The notes under the pieces: model-generated | The model's input: only the letters and a program-made list of their open reading frames with translations | Told to the model about the DNA's origin: nothing | Databases searched by the model: none | Made by a program: the position numbers and the translations under genes | Part shown: positions 45,574-53,451 of the stretch, in pieces | How positions within the stretch are numbered: position 1 is the stretch's first letter | Layout: every line of letters starts with the position of its first letter | Source of the DNA: Kocuria marina | GTDB taxonomy: Bacteria > Actinomycetota > Actinomycetes > Actinomycetales > Micrococcaceae | Direction of reading: 5' to 3' | Assembly: GCF_000786655.1 (NCBI RefSeq) | Contig: NZ_JROM01000016.1 | Location: 124,001-188,000 of the forward strand | DNA length: 64,000 nucleotides

Positions 45574-45951
45574 ATGAGCACCGATCCCCGCGCCGCGCTG
45601 CAAGCGCTCGTCAACGCCCTCGAAGAACACCTCGCCGCCGCGGCGAACCGCCGTTCGGACGACGATCCCACGGTGGACGGAGCCTACCTGGCCATCGCCA
45701 ACACCTTCGAAGCCTACGAGGAAGCCCTCTACGACGCCTACGACGAGGTCACCCCGCTCACCGTCTTCGCCGAGGAGGACGACTCCGACGACGACCTCGA
45801 CTACGACGACGATGACGACGATGACGACGACGATCTTCTCGAGGACAACGAGATGATGGACGAGGATCTCATCGACGAGGACGACTACGACGATGACGAC
45901 GACGAGAACGAGGACCGCGATTCCTCGAACGGACGCCGTTCCGGGCGCTGA
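45574..45951 (+). CDS. Extremely acidic protein with poly-Asp tail, unknown function
   Basis: A 125-residue protein. Residues 1-65 form a helical, Ala-rich domain (LQALVNALEEHLAAAANRR, then GAYLAIANTFEAYEEAL). Residues 68-118 are almost all Asp and Glu, including a run of ten Asp, and the tail ends in a short basic patch (NGRRSGR). The acidic part is encoded by repetitive gac/gat codons. Related short acidic proteins occur in Micrococcaceae; the function is unknown. DNA mimicry or binding of a basic partner such as a histone-like or ribosomal protein is speculation. Confidence 0.68.
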   Translation: MSTDPRAALQALVNALEEHLAAAANRRSDDDPTVDGAYLAIANTFEAYEEALYDAYDEVTPLTVFAEEDDSDDDLDYDDDDDDDDDDLLEDNEMMDEDLIDEDDYDDDDDENEDRDSSNGRRSGR

Positions 45952-45977
45952 CCCGGGGGATCGGATCACGTGAGCTG

Positions 45978-46008
45978 CGAAGGCCTCCGCCGCGGGCGGG
46001 GGCCTTCG
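45978..46008 (+). terminator. Hairpin after acidic-protein gene
   Basis: cgaaggcc at 45978-45985 pairs with ggccttcg at 46001-46008, with a further ccgcc/ggcgg pairing inside. The motif ends in cttcgtgcgtg. It lies between the acidic-protein gene and uppP. Confidence 0.65.
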
Positions 46009-46063
46009 TGCGTGTCCAGCGGCTTCCCAGGACGGGCCGGGAAGCACCTCGGAGGGGGTGCCG

Positions 46064-46075
46064 TACAGTTGTCGC
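46064..46075 (+). promoter_or_regulatory. Leaderless-type promoter of uppP
   Basis: TACAGT at 46064-46069, then 6 nt, then GTG at 46076. No ribosome binding site precedes the GTG. Confidence 0.6.
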
Positions 46076-46909
46076 GTGAACTGGATCGAAGCGATAATCC
46101 TGGGCCTCGTACAGGGGCTGACCGAATTCCTGCCGGTGTCCTCCTCCGCCCATCTGCGGATCGTGGGCGAGTTCCTGCCCAACGGGGCGGACCCCGGGGC
46201 CACCTTCACCGCGATCACCCAGCTGGGCACCGAGACCGCCGTGATCATCTTCTTCTGGCGGGACATCGTGCGCATCATCAAGAAGTGGGCGCTGTCGTTG
46301 AGCGGCCGCGTGGACCGCAAGGACCCGGACGCCCGCATGGGGTGGTTCATCATCCTGGGTTCACTGCCCATCGCCGTGCTCGGTCTGTTGCTGCAGGACT
46401 ACATCGAGACCCAGTTCCGCTCGCTGTGGATCACCGCGACCATGTTGATCGTCTTCGGTTTGTTCCTGGCGATCGCGGACTACATGGGCAAGCAGGAACG
46501 CCACCTGGAGGACCTGACCGTCAAGCATGCCGTGGGCTTCGGTTTCGCCCAGGCGCTGGCACTGGTGCCCGGTGTCTCCCGCTCGGGTGGCACGATCACC
46601 GCGGGTCTGCTCATGGGCTACACCCGCGCGGCGGCGGCGCGCTACGCGTTCCTGCTGGCCATTCCCGCGGTGTTCGCCTCCGGCCTGTACCAGCTGTACA
46701 AGGCGGTCAGCGGCGCCGAACCCGGCGGGGTCTACTCCCTGGGCCAGACGGCGGTGGCCACCCTGATCGCGTTCGGCGTGGGCTACCTGATCATCGGGTG
46801 GTTCATGCACTACATCTCGGAACGCAGTTACAACCTGTTCGTGTGGTACCGCATCCTGTTGGGTGCCGCGCTGTTCGTGATGCTCGGGACGGGGCTCATC
46901 AGCGCCTGA
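46076..46909 (+). CDS. uppP: Undecaprenyl-diphosphate phosphatase
   Basis: The BacA/UppP-type phosphatase that recycles undecaprenyl pyrophosphate to the lipid carrier for cell-wall synthesis. It is 277 residues with about eight membrane segments. Both active-site motifs are present: [15 protein letters not shown] near residue 13 and PGVSRSGGT near residue 165. The GTG at 46076 is chosen because the first helix starts right there and the -10 is 6 nt upstream. mshC follows 112 nt later, an order also seen in mycobacteria. Confidence 0.96.
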   Translation: MNWIEAIILGLVQGLTEFLPVSSSAHLRIVGEFLPNGADPGATFTAITQLGTETAVIIFFWRDIVRIIKKWALSLSGRVDRKDPDARMGWFIILGSLPIAVLGLLLQDYIETQFRSLWITATMLIVFGLFLAIADYMGKQERHLEDLTVKHAVGFGFAQALALVPGVSRSGGTITAGLLMGYTRAAAARYAFLLAIPAVFASGLYQLYKAVSGAEPGGVYSLGQTAVATLIAFGVGYLIIGWFMHYISERSYNLFVWYRILLGAALFVMLGTGLISA

Positions 46910-47021
46910 CCGGCACCGCCCCCGGCCCGTGACGTGCGCGTTCGCGGTGACCGGGGAATAGCCGCCCCGGTGCGCCCGTTGCGCACGAGGAAGTCCAAGA
47001 ATCGTCCAAGCGAAGGTGAAC

Positions 47022-48332
47022 ATGAAGCGTTGGTCCAGCCGTCCGGTTCCGCAACTGCCCGGGACCTCGCCCGCACCCCTCGTACACGACACGAGCACGG
47101 GGGAGCTCGAACGGCTGGAACCGCGTGAGGGCCGGGCGGGGCTGTACGTGTGCGGGATCACCCCGTACGACGCCACGCACATGGGCCACGCCGCGACGTA
47201 CGTGACGTTCGACCTGCTCAACCGGGTGTGGCGGGACGCCGGCTTCCCCGTGGACTACGTCCAGAACGTCACCGACGTGGACGATCCCCTGCTCGAGCGG
47301 GCGAACGACACCGGCGTGGACTGGCGCGAGCTCGCCGAGGACCAGACGGAATTGTTCCGCACGGACATGACGGCCCTGAACGTGCTGGCCCCCGATCACT
47401 ACGTGGGGGCCACCGAGGCGGTCGAGTGGATCGTGCCCGCGGTCGAACGCCTCGTGGAACGCGGGCTCGCGTACCGCGTCCCGGAGGGCACCGGCCAGGA
47501 CGGGCGCCCGGAGCCCGCGGGGGATGTCTACTTCGACGTCGACGCCGCCGGGCGGTTGCGTGCCGACGACCCCGACGCGTGGGTGATCGGCTCCACGTGT
47601 CGCCTGGACCGGGAGCGGATGCTGCCGCTGTTCGCGGATCACGGGGGCGATCCCGAACGCGCGGGCAAGCGGGATCCGCTGGACCCGCTGTTGTGGCGCG
47701 TCAAGCGCGAGGGCGAACCGTTCTGGGACGGTGCGTCACTGGGTGAGGGCCGCCCCGGATGGCACATCGAGTGCAGCGTGATCGCGCTGCAGTACCTGCC
47801 CGCGCCGTTCACCGTGCAGGGCGGGGGCTCCGACCTCGCGTTCCCGCACCACGACATGGGCGCGGGCCACTCGTATGCGCTGTCCGGCGAGCCCATGGCC
47901 GAGCACTTCGTCCACACCGCCATGGTGGGCCTGGACGGCGAGAAGATGTCCAAGTCCAAGGGCAACTTGGTGCTCGTGTCGAGCCTGCGCCGGGAGGGCG
48001 TAAACCCCGCCGCGATCCGCCTGGCGATCCTCGCCAACCACTACCGCACGGACTGGTTCTGGACCGACGACCTGCTCGAGGAGGCCAAGCGCCGTCTCGC
48101 CACGTGGCGCGAGGCCGCCGCCAAGCCCGAAACGGCCGGGGCGGATTCTCTGCTCGAGGCCGTGCGCGCGGCCCTCGGTCAGGATCTCAATGCTCCCGCG
48201 GCGCTCATCGCGGTGGACGCGTGGGCCGCACGCAACCTGGGTGGTGCCGCCGCGCGAGGTGCGGGGGCGTCGACCGAGGACGCCGCGCTGGCGCGCGCCA
48301 CGGTCGAGGCGCTGCTCGGCGTCGAACTCTGA
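47022..48332 (+). CDS. mshC: Cysteine:GlcN-Ins ligase (mycothiol biosynthesis)
   Basis: MshC joins cysteine to GlcN-inositol using ATP, a step in making mycothiol, the actinobacterial thiol. It is 436 residues and resembles a cysteinyl-tRNA synthetase cut before the anticodon-binding domain, as expected for MshC. The HIGH-type motif THMGHAATY, the zinc ligands ([15 protein letters not shown]) and the KMSKS loop are clear. The ATG at 47022 follows AAGG by 5 nt. The gene faces the PAC2 gene at its 3' end with 28 nt between stops. Confidence 0.95.
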   Translation: MKRWSSRPVPQLPGTSPAPLVHDTSTGELERLEPREGRAGLYVCGITPYDATHMGHAATYVTFDLLNRVWRDAGFPVDYVQNVTDVDDPLLERANDTGVDWRELAEDQTELFRTDMTALNVLAPDHYVGATEAVEWIVPAVERLVERGLAYRVPEGTGQDGRPEPAGDVYFDVDAAGRLRADDPDAWVIGSTCRLDRERMLPLFADHGGDPERAGKRDPLDPLLWRVKREGEPFWDGASLGEGRPGWHIECSVIALQYLPAPFTVQGGGSDLAFPHHDMGAGHSYALSGEPMAEHFVHTAMVGLDGEKMSKSKGNLVLVSSLRREGVNPAAIRLAILANHYRTDWFWTDDLLEEAKRRLATWREAAAKPETAGADSLLEAVRAALGQDLNAPAALIAVDAWAARNLGGAAARGAGASTEDAALARATVEALLGVEL

Positions 48333-48360
48333 GCGACCCGCCGCTGGGCCAGGGCCCGCG

Positions 48361-49257
48361 TCAGCCGCGGTCGTCGCGGCGGCGCAGGTAACGCTCGAAC
48401 TCGCGGGCGATCGCGTCCCCGGTGGCCTCCGGGAGGTCCACGGTGTCCTTGGCCTCCTCGAGCTGGCGCACGTAGTCCGCGACCTCCGGATCCTCGGAGG
48501 CGAGCTCGTCCACGCCGCGTTCCCACGCCTCGGCGTCCTCGACCACGGGCTCGAGCGGTAGGGCCATGCCCAGCAGGTCCTCGAGGCGGCGGGCGAGCGC
48601 GAGCTGCGCCTTGGGGGAGGGCGACTGCGCCACGTAGTGCGGGACCGCGGCCCACATGCTCAGCGTGGGGAAGCCCGCGAGCGCGGCCATGTGGGAGAGC
48701 ACCCCCACGATCCCGGTGGGCCCCTCGTACTGGGGGGCGTCGATGTCCAGTTCCTCGCGCAGTTCCTCGGTGTCCGAGGTCAGGGTCACGGGGATCGGGC
48801 GGGTGTGGGGGACGTCCGCGAGCAGTGAACCGAGCATGATCACGAAGTCCACGTCCAGGGCGGTGGCCTGCTCGAGCAGTTCGGCGGTGAAGGCGCGCCA
48901 CCGGTAGGACGGCTCCCAGCCGTGCAACAGTACGACGTCCAGGTTGGTCCCGGGCACCGACGCCTTGGACAACCGCGTGGTGGGCCAGTGCAGTTTCTGC
49001 TCCCCGGTCAGGGACCGGCGGATCACGGGACGGGAGTACTGGTAGTCGTAGTAGTCGTCCGAGGCGACCTCGAACACGTCCTTCGCGTTGAGCTGCTCGC
49101 GGATGAGCTTGAGGGTGTCCGTGGCGGCGTCGCCGGCGTCGTTCCAGCCCTCGAACGCGGCGATGAGCACCGTGACGGTCTCCTGGTCCGCACCGTCACG
49201 CACGACCCCGAAGGGGCCGATACCGGGCTGCTCCGAATTATTGTCCAACGTGGTCAC
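48361..49257 (-). CDS. PAC2 family protein
   Basis: A 298-residue protein of the PAC2 (proteasome assembly chaperone 2-like) superfamily, common in actinobacteria and near the Pup locus. Family features are LIAAFEGWNDAGDAATD at about residue 30, DVVLLHGWEPSYRWRAF, and GPTGIVGVLSHMAALAGFPTLSMWAAVPHY. The biochemical role in bacteria is not known. The GTG at 49257 has TACAGT 6 nt upstream (leaderless). Many prokaryotes with PAC2 proteins lack a proteasome, so its presence does not imply a 20S core. Confidence 0.88.
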   Translation of the reverse strand: MTTLDNNSEQPGIGPFGVVRDGADQETVTVLIAAFEGWNDAGDAATDTLKLIREQLNAKDVFEVASDDYYDYQYSRPVIRRSLTGEQKLHWPTTRLSKASVPGTNLDVVLLHGWEPSYRWRAFTAELLEQATALDVDFVIMLGSLLADVPHTRPIPVTLTSDTEELREELDIDAPQYEGPTGIVGVLSHMAALAGFPTLSMWAAVPHYVAQSPSPKAQLALARRLEDLLGMALPLEPVVEDAEAWERGVDELASEDPEVADYVRQLEEAKDTVDLPEATGDAIAREFERYLRRRDDRG

Positions 49258-49269
49258 CGTCCCACTGTA
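49258..49269 (-). promoter_or_regulatory. Leaderless-type promoter of PAC2 gene
   Basis: On the minus strand TACAGT (49269-49264) lies 6 nt before the GTG at 49257. No ribosome binding site is present. Confidence 0.6.
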
Positions 49270-49325
49270 CGGCCCGTGCGGGTGTTCCACGAGCCGATCC
49301 CCAGCGCGGTACCGGCGGGCGCACC

Positions 49326-49338
49326 TACCATGTTCAGC
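49326..49338 (+). promoter_or_regulatory. Leaderless-type promoter of M50 protease gene
   Basis: TACCAT at 49326-49331 lies 7 nt before ATG 49339. The earlier in-frame ATG at 49330 overlaps this element, which argues against it as the start. Confidence 0.5.
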
Positions 49339-50517
49339 ATGCCCCTTCCCCGGTTTCGCCAGCCCTCCGACGACCGCGCCGCACCGGCCCCCACCGGCCC
49401 CCGACCCCGTGGCGTGCGGCTGGGTCGGCTGTTGGGCGTGGAACTGTTGCTGGACCGTTCGTGGTTCCTCATCGCGGGGCTGACCCTGGTGATGTACGGG
49501 CCGGTGCTGTGGCGGCTGTACCCCGAGCTCGGCTGGCTCAACCTTCTCCTGGCCCTGGGCTTCGCGGTGGGCCTGGCCCTGAGCGTGCTGGTGCACGAAC
49601 TCGCCCACGCGCTCGCGGGTCGCGCCGCGGGGTGGCCGGTGACCCGGATCGTGCTGACCCTCATGGGCGGGCACACGGCGTTCGGCAGCGTACGCACCAC
49701 GCCGCTGCCCACCGCGCTCGTGTCCCTGGCCGGGCCGCTGAGCAACGTGGTGCTCGCCGCCCTGGGCACCGGTGTGCTCTTCATGACCGCGGACAGCCTC
49801 GCGGGCCCGGGGTGGGCGCTCGTCCAATTGTTGATCCTGGCCAACTGGATCCTGGGGCTGTTCAACCTGCTGCCCGGACTGCCGCTCGACGGCGGCCGCG
49901 TGGTGGAGTCGGTCGTGTGGGCGCTGACCCGCTCGGAGGCCAAGGGCACGACCGTGGCCGCGTGGTGCGGGCGCGGGATCGCGATCCTCACGGTCGCGTG
50001 GTTGTTGTGGGCGCAGGTGTGGCGCCAGCCCGTGGTGCTCGTGATCACGCTGCTCGTGGCCGGGTTCATTTTCCTGGGCGCGGGACAGGCCCTGCGCCAG
50101 GCGCGCATTCTGGGCGTGCTCGACGCCGTGCGGGCCGGGGGTGTCGCGCGTCCCGCGATGGAGTTCTCCCCGACCACGCCCCTGGCCCTCGTGGACGCCA
50201 CCGTCATGGCCGCCACGGGGGACGACTACCGGGGGTGGACCCCGGACGTCGTCGTCCGTGACCGCGGTGCCGTGGGCCTGCTGGACCCCGAGCTCGCCGA
50301 ACGGGTGGCACCCGCGCACCGCGGCGTCGTCGCCGTGGGGGACGTGGCCGAATGGCACCCCGCGGACGCCACCGTGGACCCGGACACCCCCGGCGGCGAA
50401 CTGGCCCGCGTGCTGGAATCCGGGCGCCGCGCCTGGGTGTGTGTGGTGGACGGTGCCGGTCACGTCACGGGCGTGGTGCACCACGAGGACCTCGCGCGCT
50501 TCGCCCTGCGCGCCTGA
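49339..50517 (+). CDS. Site-2-type (M50) intramembrane metalloprotease
   Basis: A 392-residue zinc metalloprotease of the M50 family. The active site HELAH is in a membrane segment (SVLVHELAHALAGRAAGWP, about residue 85), and the third ligand motif NLLPGLPLDGGRV is at about 180. Six or so membrane segments are followed by a C-terminal cytoplasmic region of about 120 residues that looks like a degenerate CBS pair. Such enzymes cleave membrane-bound regulators, for example anti-sigma factors. No such target is encoded beside it. The ATG at 49339 is preferred on the promoter position. Confidence 0.86.
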   Translation: MPLPRFRQPSDDRAAPAPTGPRPRGVRLGRLLGVELLLDRSWFLIAGLTLVMYGPVLWRLYPELGWLNLLLALGFAVGLALSVLVHELAHALAGRAAGWPVTRIVLTLMGGHTAFGSVRTTPLPTALVSLAGPLSNVVLAALGTGVLFMTADSLAGPGWALVQLLILANWILGLFNLLPGLPLDGGRVVESVVWALTRSEAKGTTVAAWCGRGIAILTVAWLLWAQVWRQPVVLVITLLVAGFIFLGAGQALRQARILGVLDAVRAGGVARPAMEFSPTTPLALVDATVMAATGDDYRGWTPDVVVRDRGAVGLLDPELAERVAPAHRGVVAVGDVAEWHPADATVDPDTPGGELARVLESGRRAWVCVVDGAGHVTGVVHHEDLARFALRA

Positions 50518-50574
50518 TCGCTCCACGAGGGCGGTGGGGGCCATCACCGCGGGGCGTGGTGATCCGAACGGGGC

Positions 50575-50586
50575 TACGGTGGGAGA
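50575..50586 (+). promoter_or_regulatory. -10 element before short reading frame leading into trmI operon
   Basis: TACGGT at 50575-50580 lies 6 nt before the ATG at 50587, which opens a 27-codon frame rather than trmI itself. Confidence 0.45.
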
Positions 50587-50670
50587 ATGGCCCGGGGCGG
50601 CCCGCGGTGCGGGCGTACCTACGGAGCCGGACGGCCCCGACGACGACCACGCGTGAGAGCGAGCAGATGA
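50587..50670 (+). CDS. Candidate leaderless upstream ORF coupled to trmI
   Basis: A 27-codon frame (MARGGPRCGRTYGAGRPRRR, then seven more residues) begins 6 nt after a -10-like element and ends in a TGA that overlaps the trmI ATG (ATGA at 50667-50670). The peptide is very basic, with 11 arginines in 27 residues, and matches nothing I know. The trmI start has only a weak ribosome binding site, so ribosomes finishing this frame could restart at trmI. Whether the peptide is made or has its own function is unknown; chance is possible. Confidence 0.4.
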   Translation: MARGGPRCGRTYGAGRPRRRPRVRASR

Positions 50671-51746
50671 GCGAGCAGCAGCAATCCCACCCGAACCCCA
50701 CCGGCGCCACCGTGCGGGGAGCAGCCAATCGGCGCGGCCCGTTCCGCTCCGGCGAGCGCGTCCAACTCATGGACGAGACCGGGAAGATGACCACCATCAC
50801 CCTGGTGGACGGAGGGGAACACCACACCCATCGCGGGGTGCTCGCGCACGAGCTGTTGATCGGTCAGCCCGAGGGCACGGTCGTGTCCAACACCTCGGGG
50901 ATCCAGTACCAGGCGCTGCGGCCGCTGCTCAAGGACTTCGTGCTGTCCATGCCCCGCGGAGCCGCGGTGGTCTACCCCAAGGACTCCGGGCAGATCGTGA
51001 CCATGGCGGACGTCTTCCCGGGCGCCCGGGTCGTGGAGGCCGGGGTCGGTTCCGGCGCTCTCACCATCTCCCTGCTGCGCGCGGTGGGGGACGAGGGCCA
51101 CGTCCACTCGTTCGAGCGGCGCGAGGAGTTCGCGGAAATCGCCCGGGGCAACATCGAGACCATGTTCGGCGGCCCGCACCCCGCGTGGGAACTGAGCCTC
51201 GGGGACCTCGCGGAGGAACTGGGCGCGCGGGAGGAGCCCGGGTCCGTGGACCGCGTGATCCTGGACATGCTCGCCCCGTGGGAGTGCCTCGACGCCGTCG
51301 CCACGGCCCTCGCGCCCGGCGGCGTGGTGATCTGCTACGTGGCCACCGTGCCGCAGTTGTCCCGCGTGGCGGAGGCCATGCGTGCGGACGGCCGGTTCAC
51401 CGAGCCCGAGGCCTCGGAGACCATGGTGCGCGGGTGGCACGTGGAGGGGCTCGCGGTGCGCCCGGACCACCGCATGGTCGCGCACACCGGGTTCCTGATC
51501 CAGTCCCGCCGGCTCGTGGACGGGGCACCCCGGTTGGCGCCGAAGCGGCGCGCGTCCAAGAGCGAGTACACGGAAGAGGATCTGCAGGCGTGGACTCCAG
51601 TGGCCCTGGGTGAGCGCGTGGTCTCGGACCGCAAGCTGCGCCGCGCGGGCCGCGATGCGGCGTCGTTGGCCGAGCACGCCGCGCGCGCCCAGCGGGAGAT
51701 CGATGAGCAGGCCCGCGCGGACGAGGGGCAGGTGCGCGATGACTGA
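50667..51746 (+). CDS. trmI: tRNA (adenine-58-N1)-methyltransferase
   Basis: TrmI methylates A58 in the T-loop of tRNAs. The 359-residue protein has an N-terminal beta domain and a class I methyltransferase domain (AVVYPKDSG near residue 98, VVEAGVGSGALTISLLRAV for SAM). The C-terminal basic-acidic tail is longer than usual. The start is coupled to the short upstream frame (ATGA). The arc gene begins 8 nt before its stop, so trmI and arc are translated together. TrmI next to arc is a constant feature of the actinobacterial Pup locus. Confidence 0.93.
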   Translation: MSEQQQSHPNPTGATVRGAANRRGPFRSGERVQLMDETGKMTTITLVDGGEHHTHRGVLAHELLIGQPEGTVVSNTSGIQYQALRPLLKDFVLSMPRGAAVVYPKDSGQIVTMADVFPGARVVEAGVGSGALTISLLRAVGDEGHVHSFERREEFAEIARGNIETMFGGPHPAWELSLGDLAEELGAREEPGSVDRVILDMLAPWECLDAVATALAPGGVVICYVATVPQLSRVAEAMRADGRFTEPEASETMVRGWHVEGLAVRPDHRMVAHTGFLIQSRRLVDGAPRLAPKRRASKSEYTEEDLQAWTPVALGERVVSDRKLRRAGRDAASLAEHAARAQREIDEQARADEGQVRDD

Positions 51747-53451
51747 GTCGGGCGGTACCGCGGGCCGTTCGGCCGCGGACATCACCCAGCGCCAGATCAA
51801 CATGCTGCGGGACCAGAAGCGCAACCTGGACAAGCAGCTCGCGGCGGTGGGATCTCAGAACGAGAAGCTCGTGCGACTGCTCAACGCGTCCCGCCAGGAA
51901 ATCGTGACGCTCAAGAAGACCGTGGCGGCGGAGGCCGAGGCGCCCGCGACGTTCGCCGTGGTGCTGCAGGTCAACCACGGTCGGCAGCCCGTGGGGGAGG
52001 CCACCGGGGACGGCCCCGTGGTCACGGGTCCGTCGGTGGACGTGCTCTCCGCGGGACGGAAGATGCGCGTGGCCCTGAGCCCGCTCGTGTCGCTGAGCGC
52101 GTGCGAGCCGGGGTTGGGGGTGCTGCTCAACGAGCACTATGTGGTGATCGCGGTGCTCGACTACGAACGCACCGGCGAGGTGGCCACCGTCAAGGAGGTC
52201 ATCGACCACGACCGCGTGCTCACCGTGGGCCGTTCGGACGAGGAACGCGTGCTGTTGCTCTCGGGTCGGTTGCGGCGTGAGCGCCCCAAGCCCGGGGACG
52301 CGCTGACCGTAGACCACCGCACGGGCTTCGCCCTGGAACCCGTGGAACGCACGGACGTGGAACAGCTCGTGCTCGAGGAGGTCCCGGAGGTCCGCTATAC
52401 GGACATCGGCGGGCTGGGCCCCCAGATCGAGGCGATCCGCGACGCCGTGGAGCTGCCCTACGTCCACCCGGACATCTACCGCGAACACGGTCTGCGCCCG
52501 CCCAAGGGCATCCTGCTCTACGGCCCCCCGGGCAACGGCAAGACGCTGATCGCCAAGGCAGTGGCGCGCTCGCTCGCCGAGCGCAGTGCCGCGAAGGCCG
52601 GGCGTTCGCGGCCCGAGGGCTACTTCCTCAACATCAAGGGTCCCGAGCTGCTCGACAAGTACGTGGGGGAGACCGAGCGCCAGATCCGCTCGATCTTCGC
52701 GCACGCGCGCGAGCAGGCGGCGCGCGGGATCCCCGTGGTCGTGTTCTTCGACGAGATGGACTCGCTGTTCCGCGTGCGCGGTTCGGGGTTGTCCTCGGAC
52801 GTGGAGACCACGATCGTGCCGCAGTTGCTCACGGAGATCGATGGCGTGGAACAGCTCGACAACGTGATCGTGGTGGGCGCGACCAACCGCGAGGACATGA
52901 TCGATCCCGCGGTGCTGCGCCCCGGTCGCCTGGACGTGAAGATCCGCATCGACCGCCCGGACGAACAGGGCGCGCGGGAGATCTTCTCGCTGTACGTCAC
53001 CGAGGACCTGCCCCTGCGTGACGACGACGTCGCTCGCGCCGGCTCCCGCGCGCAGGCCGCCCGGGAGCTCGTGGACGCCGCGATCGGGCGCATGTACGCG
53101 CGCACCCCGGACACCGAGTTCCTCACGATCACGTACCGCGACGGCGTCCAGGAGACCCTGTACTTCGCGGATTACGCGTCCGGCGCGGTGATCCGCAACG
53201 TGGTGGACCGCGCCAAGAAGCAGGCCATCAAGACGTTGCTGACCACGGGCCGGCGCGGGATCACCGCGCAGCACCTCGTGGATGCGGTGAACCAGGAGTT
53301 CCACGAACAACAGGACCTGCCCAACACCGCGGACCCGGAGGACTGGGCCCGGTTGACCGGACGGCGCGCGGACACCATCCAGGACGTCCGGATCGCGGTG
53401 GACCGCCCCGGGGTCTCCGGCACGCAGCGTCCGGACGGGGGCGCGGCATGA
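51739..53451 (+). CDS. arc: AAA ring ATPase ARC (Mpa), without proteasome-docking tail
   Basis: The hexameric unfoldase that recognises pupylated proteins. It is 570 residues: N-terminal coiled coil (about 15-60, which binds Pup), tandem OB domains (about 75-200), then the AAA domain with Walker A GPPGNGKT at 262, Walker B VVFFDEMDSLF and the arginine-finger region RPGRLDVKI. The C-terminus ends ...TQRPDGGAA; the GQYL motif that activates the 20S core in Mpa is missing. It overlaps trmI by 8 nt and dop by 4 nt (ATGA). No prcB or prcA follows pup. It probably acts as a stand-alone unfoldase. Confidence 0.93.
   Translation: MTESGGTAGRSAADITQRQINMLRDQKRNLDKQLAAVGSQNEKLVRLLNASRQEIVTLKKTVAAEAEAPATFAVVLQVNHGRQPVGEATGDGPVVTGPSVDVLSAGRKMRVALSPLVSLSACEPGLGVLLNEHYVVIAVLDYERTGEVATVKEVIDHDRVLTVGRSDEERVLLLSGRLRRERPKPGDALTVDHRTGFALEPVERTDVEQLVLEEVPEVRYTDIGGLGPQIEAIRDAVELPYVHPDIYREHGLRPPKGILLYGPPGNGKTLIAKAVARSLAERSAAKAGRSRPEGYFLNIKGPELLDKYVGETERQIRSIFAHAREQAARGIPVVVFFDEMDSLFRVRGSGLSSDVETTIVPQLLTEIDGVEQLDNVIVVGATNREDMIDPAVLRPGRLDVKIRIDRPDEQGAREIFSLYVTEDLPLRDDDVARAGSRAQAARELVDAAIGRMYARTPDTEFLTITYRDGVQETLYFADYASGAVIRNVVDRAKKQAIKTLLTTGRRGITAQHLVDAVNQEFHEQQDLPNTADPEDWARLTGRRADTIQDVRIAVDRPGVSGTQRPDGGAA

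Noticed and set aside
45780-45910. gac/gat repeat tract as a microsatellite or CRISPR-like repeat
   Set aside because: It is in frame, encodes a continuous acidic tail and has no spacers; it is explained as coding sequence.
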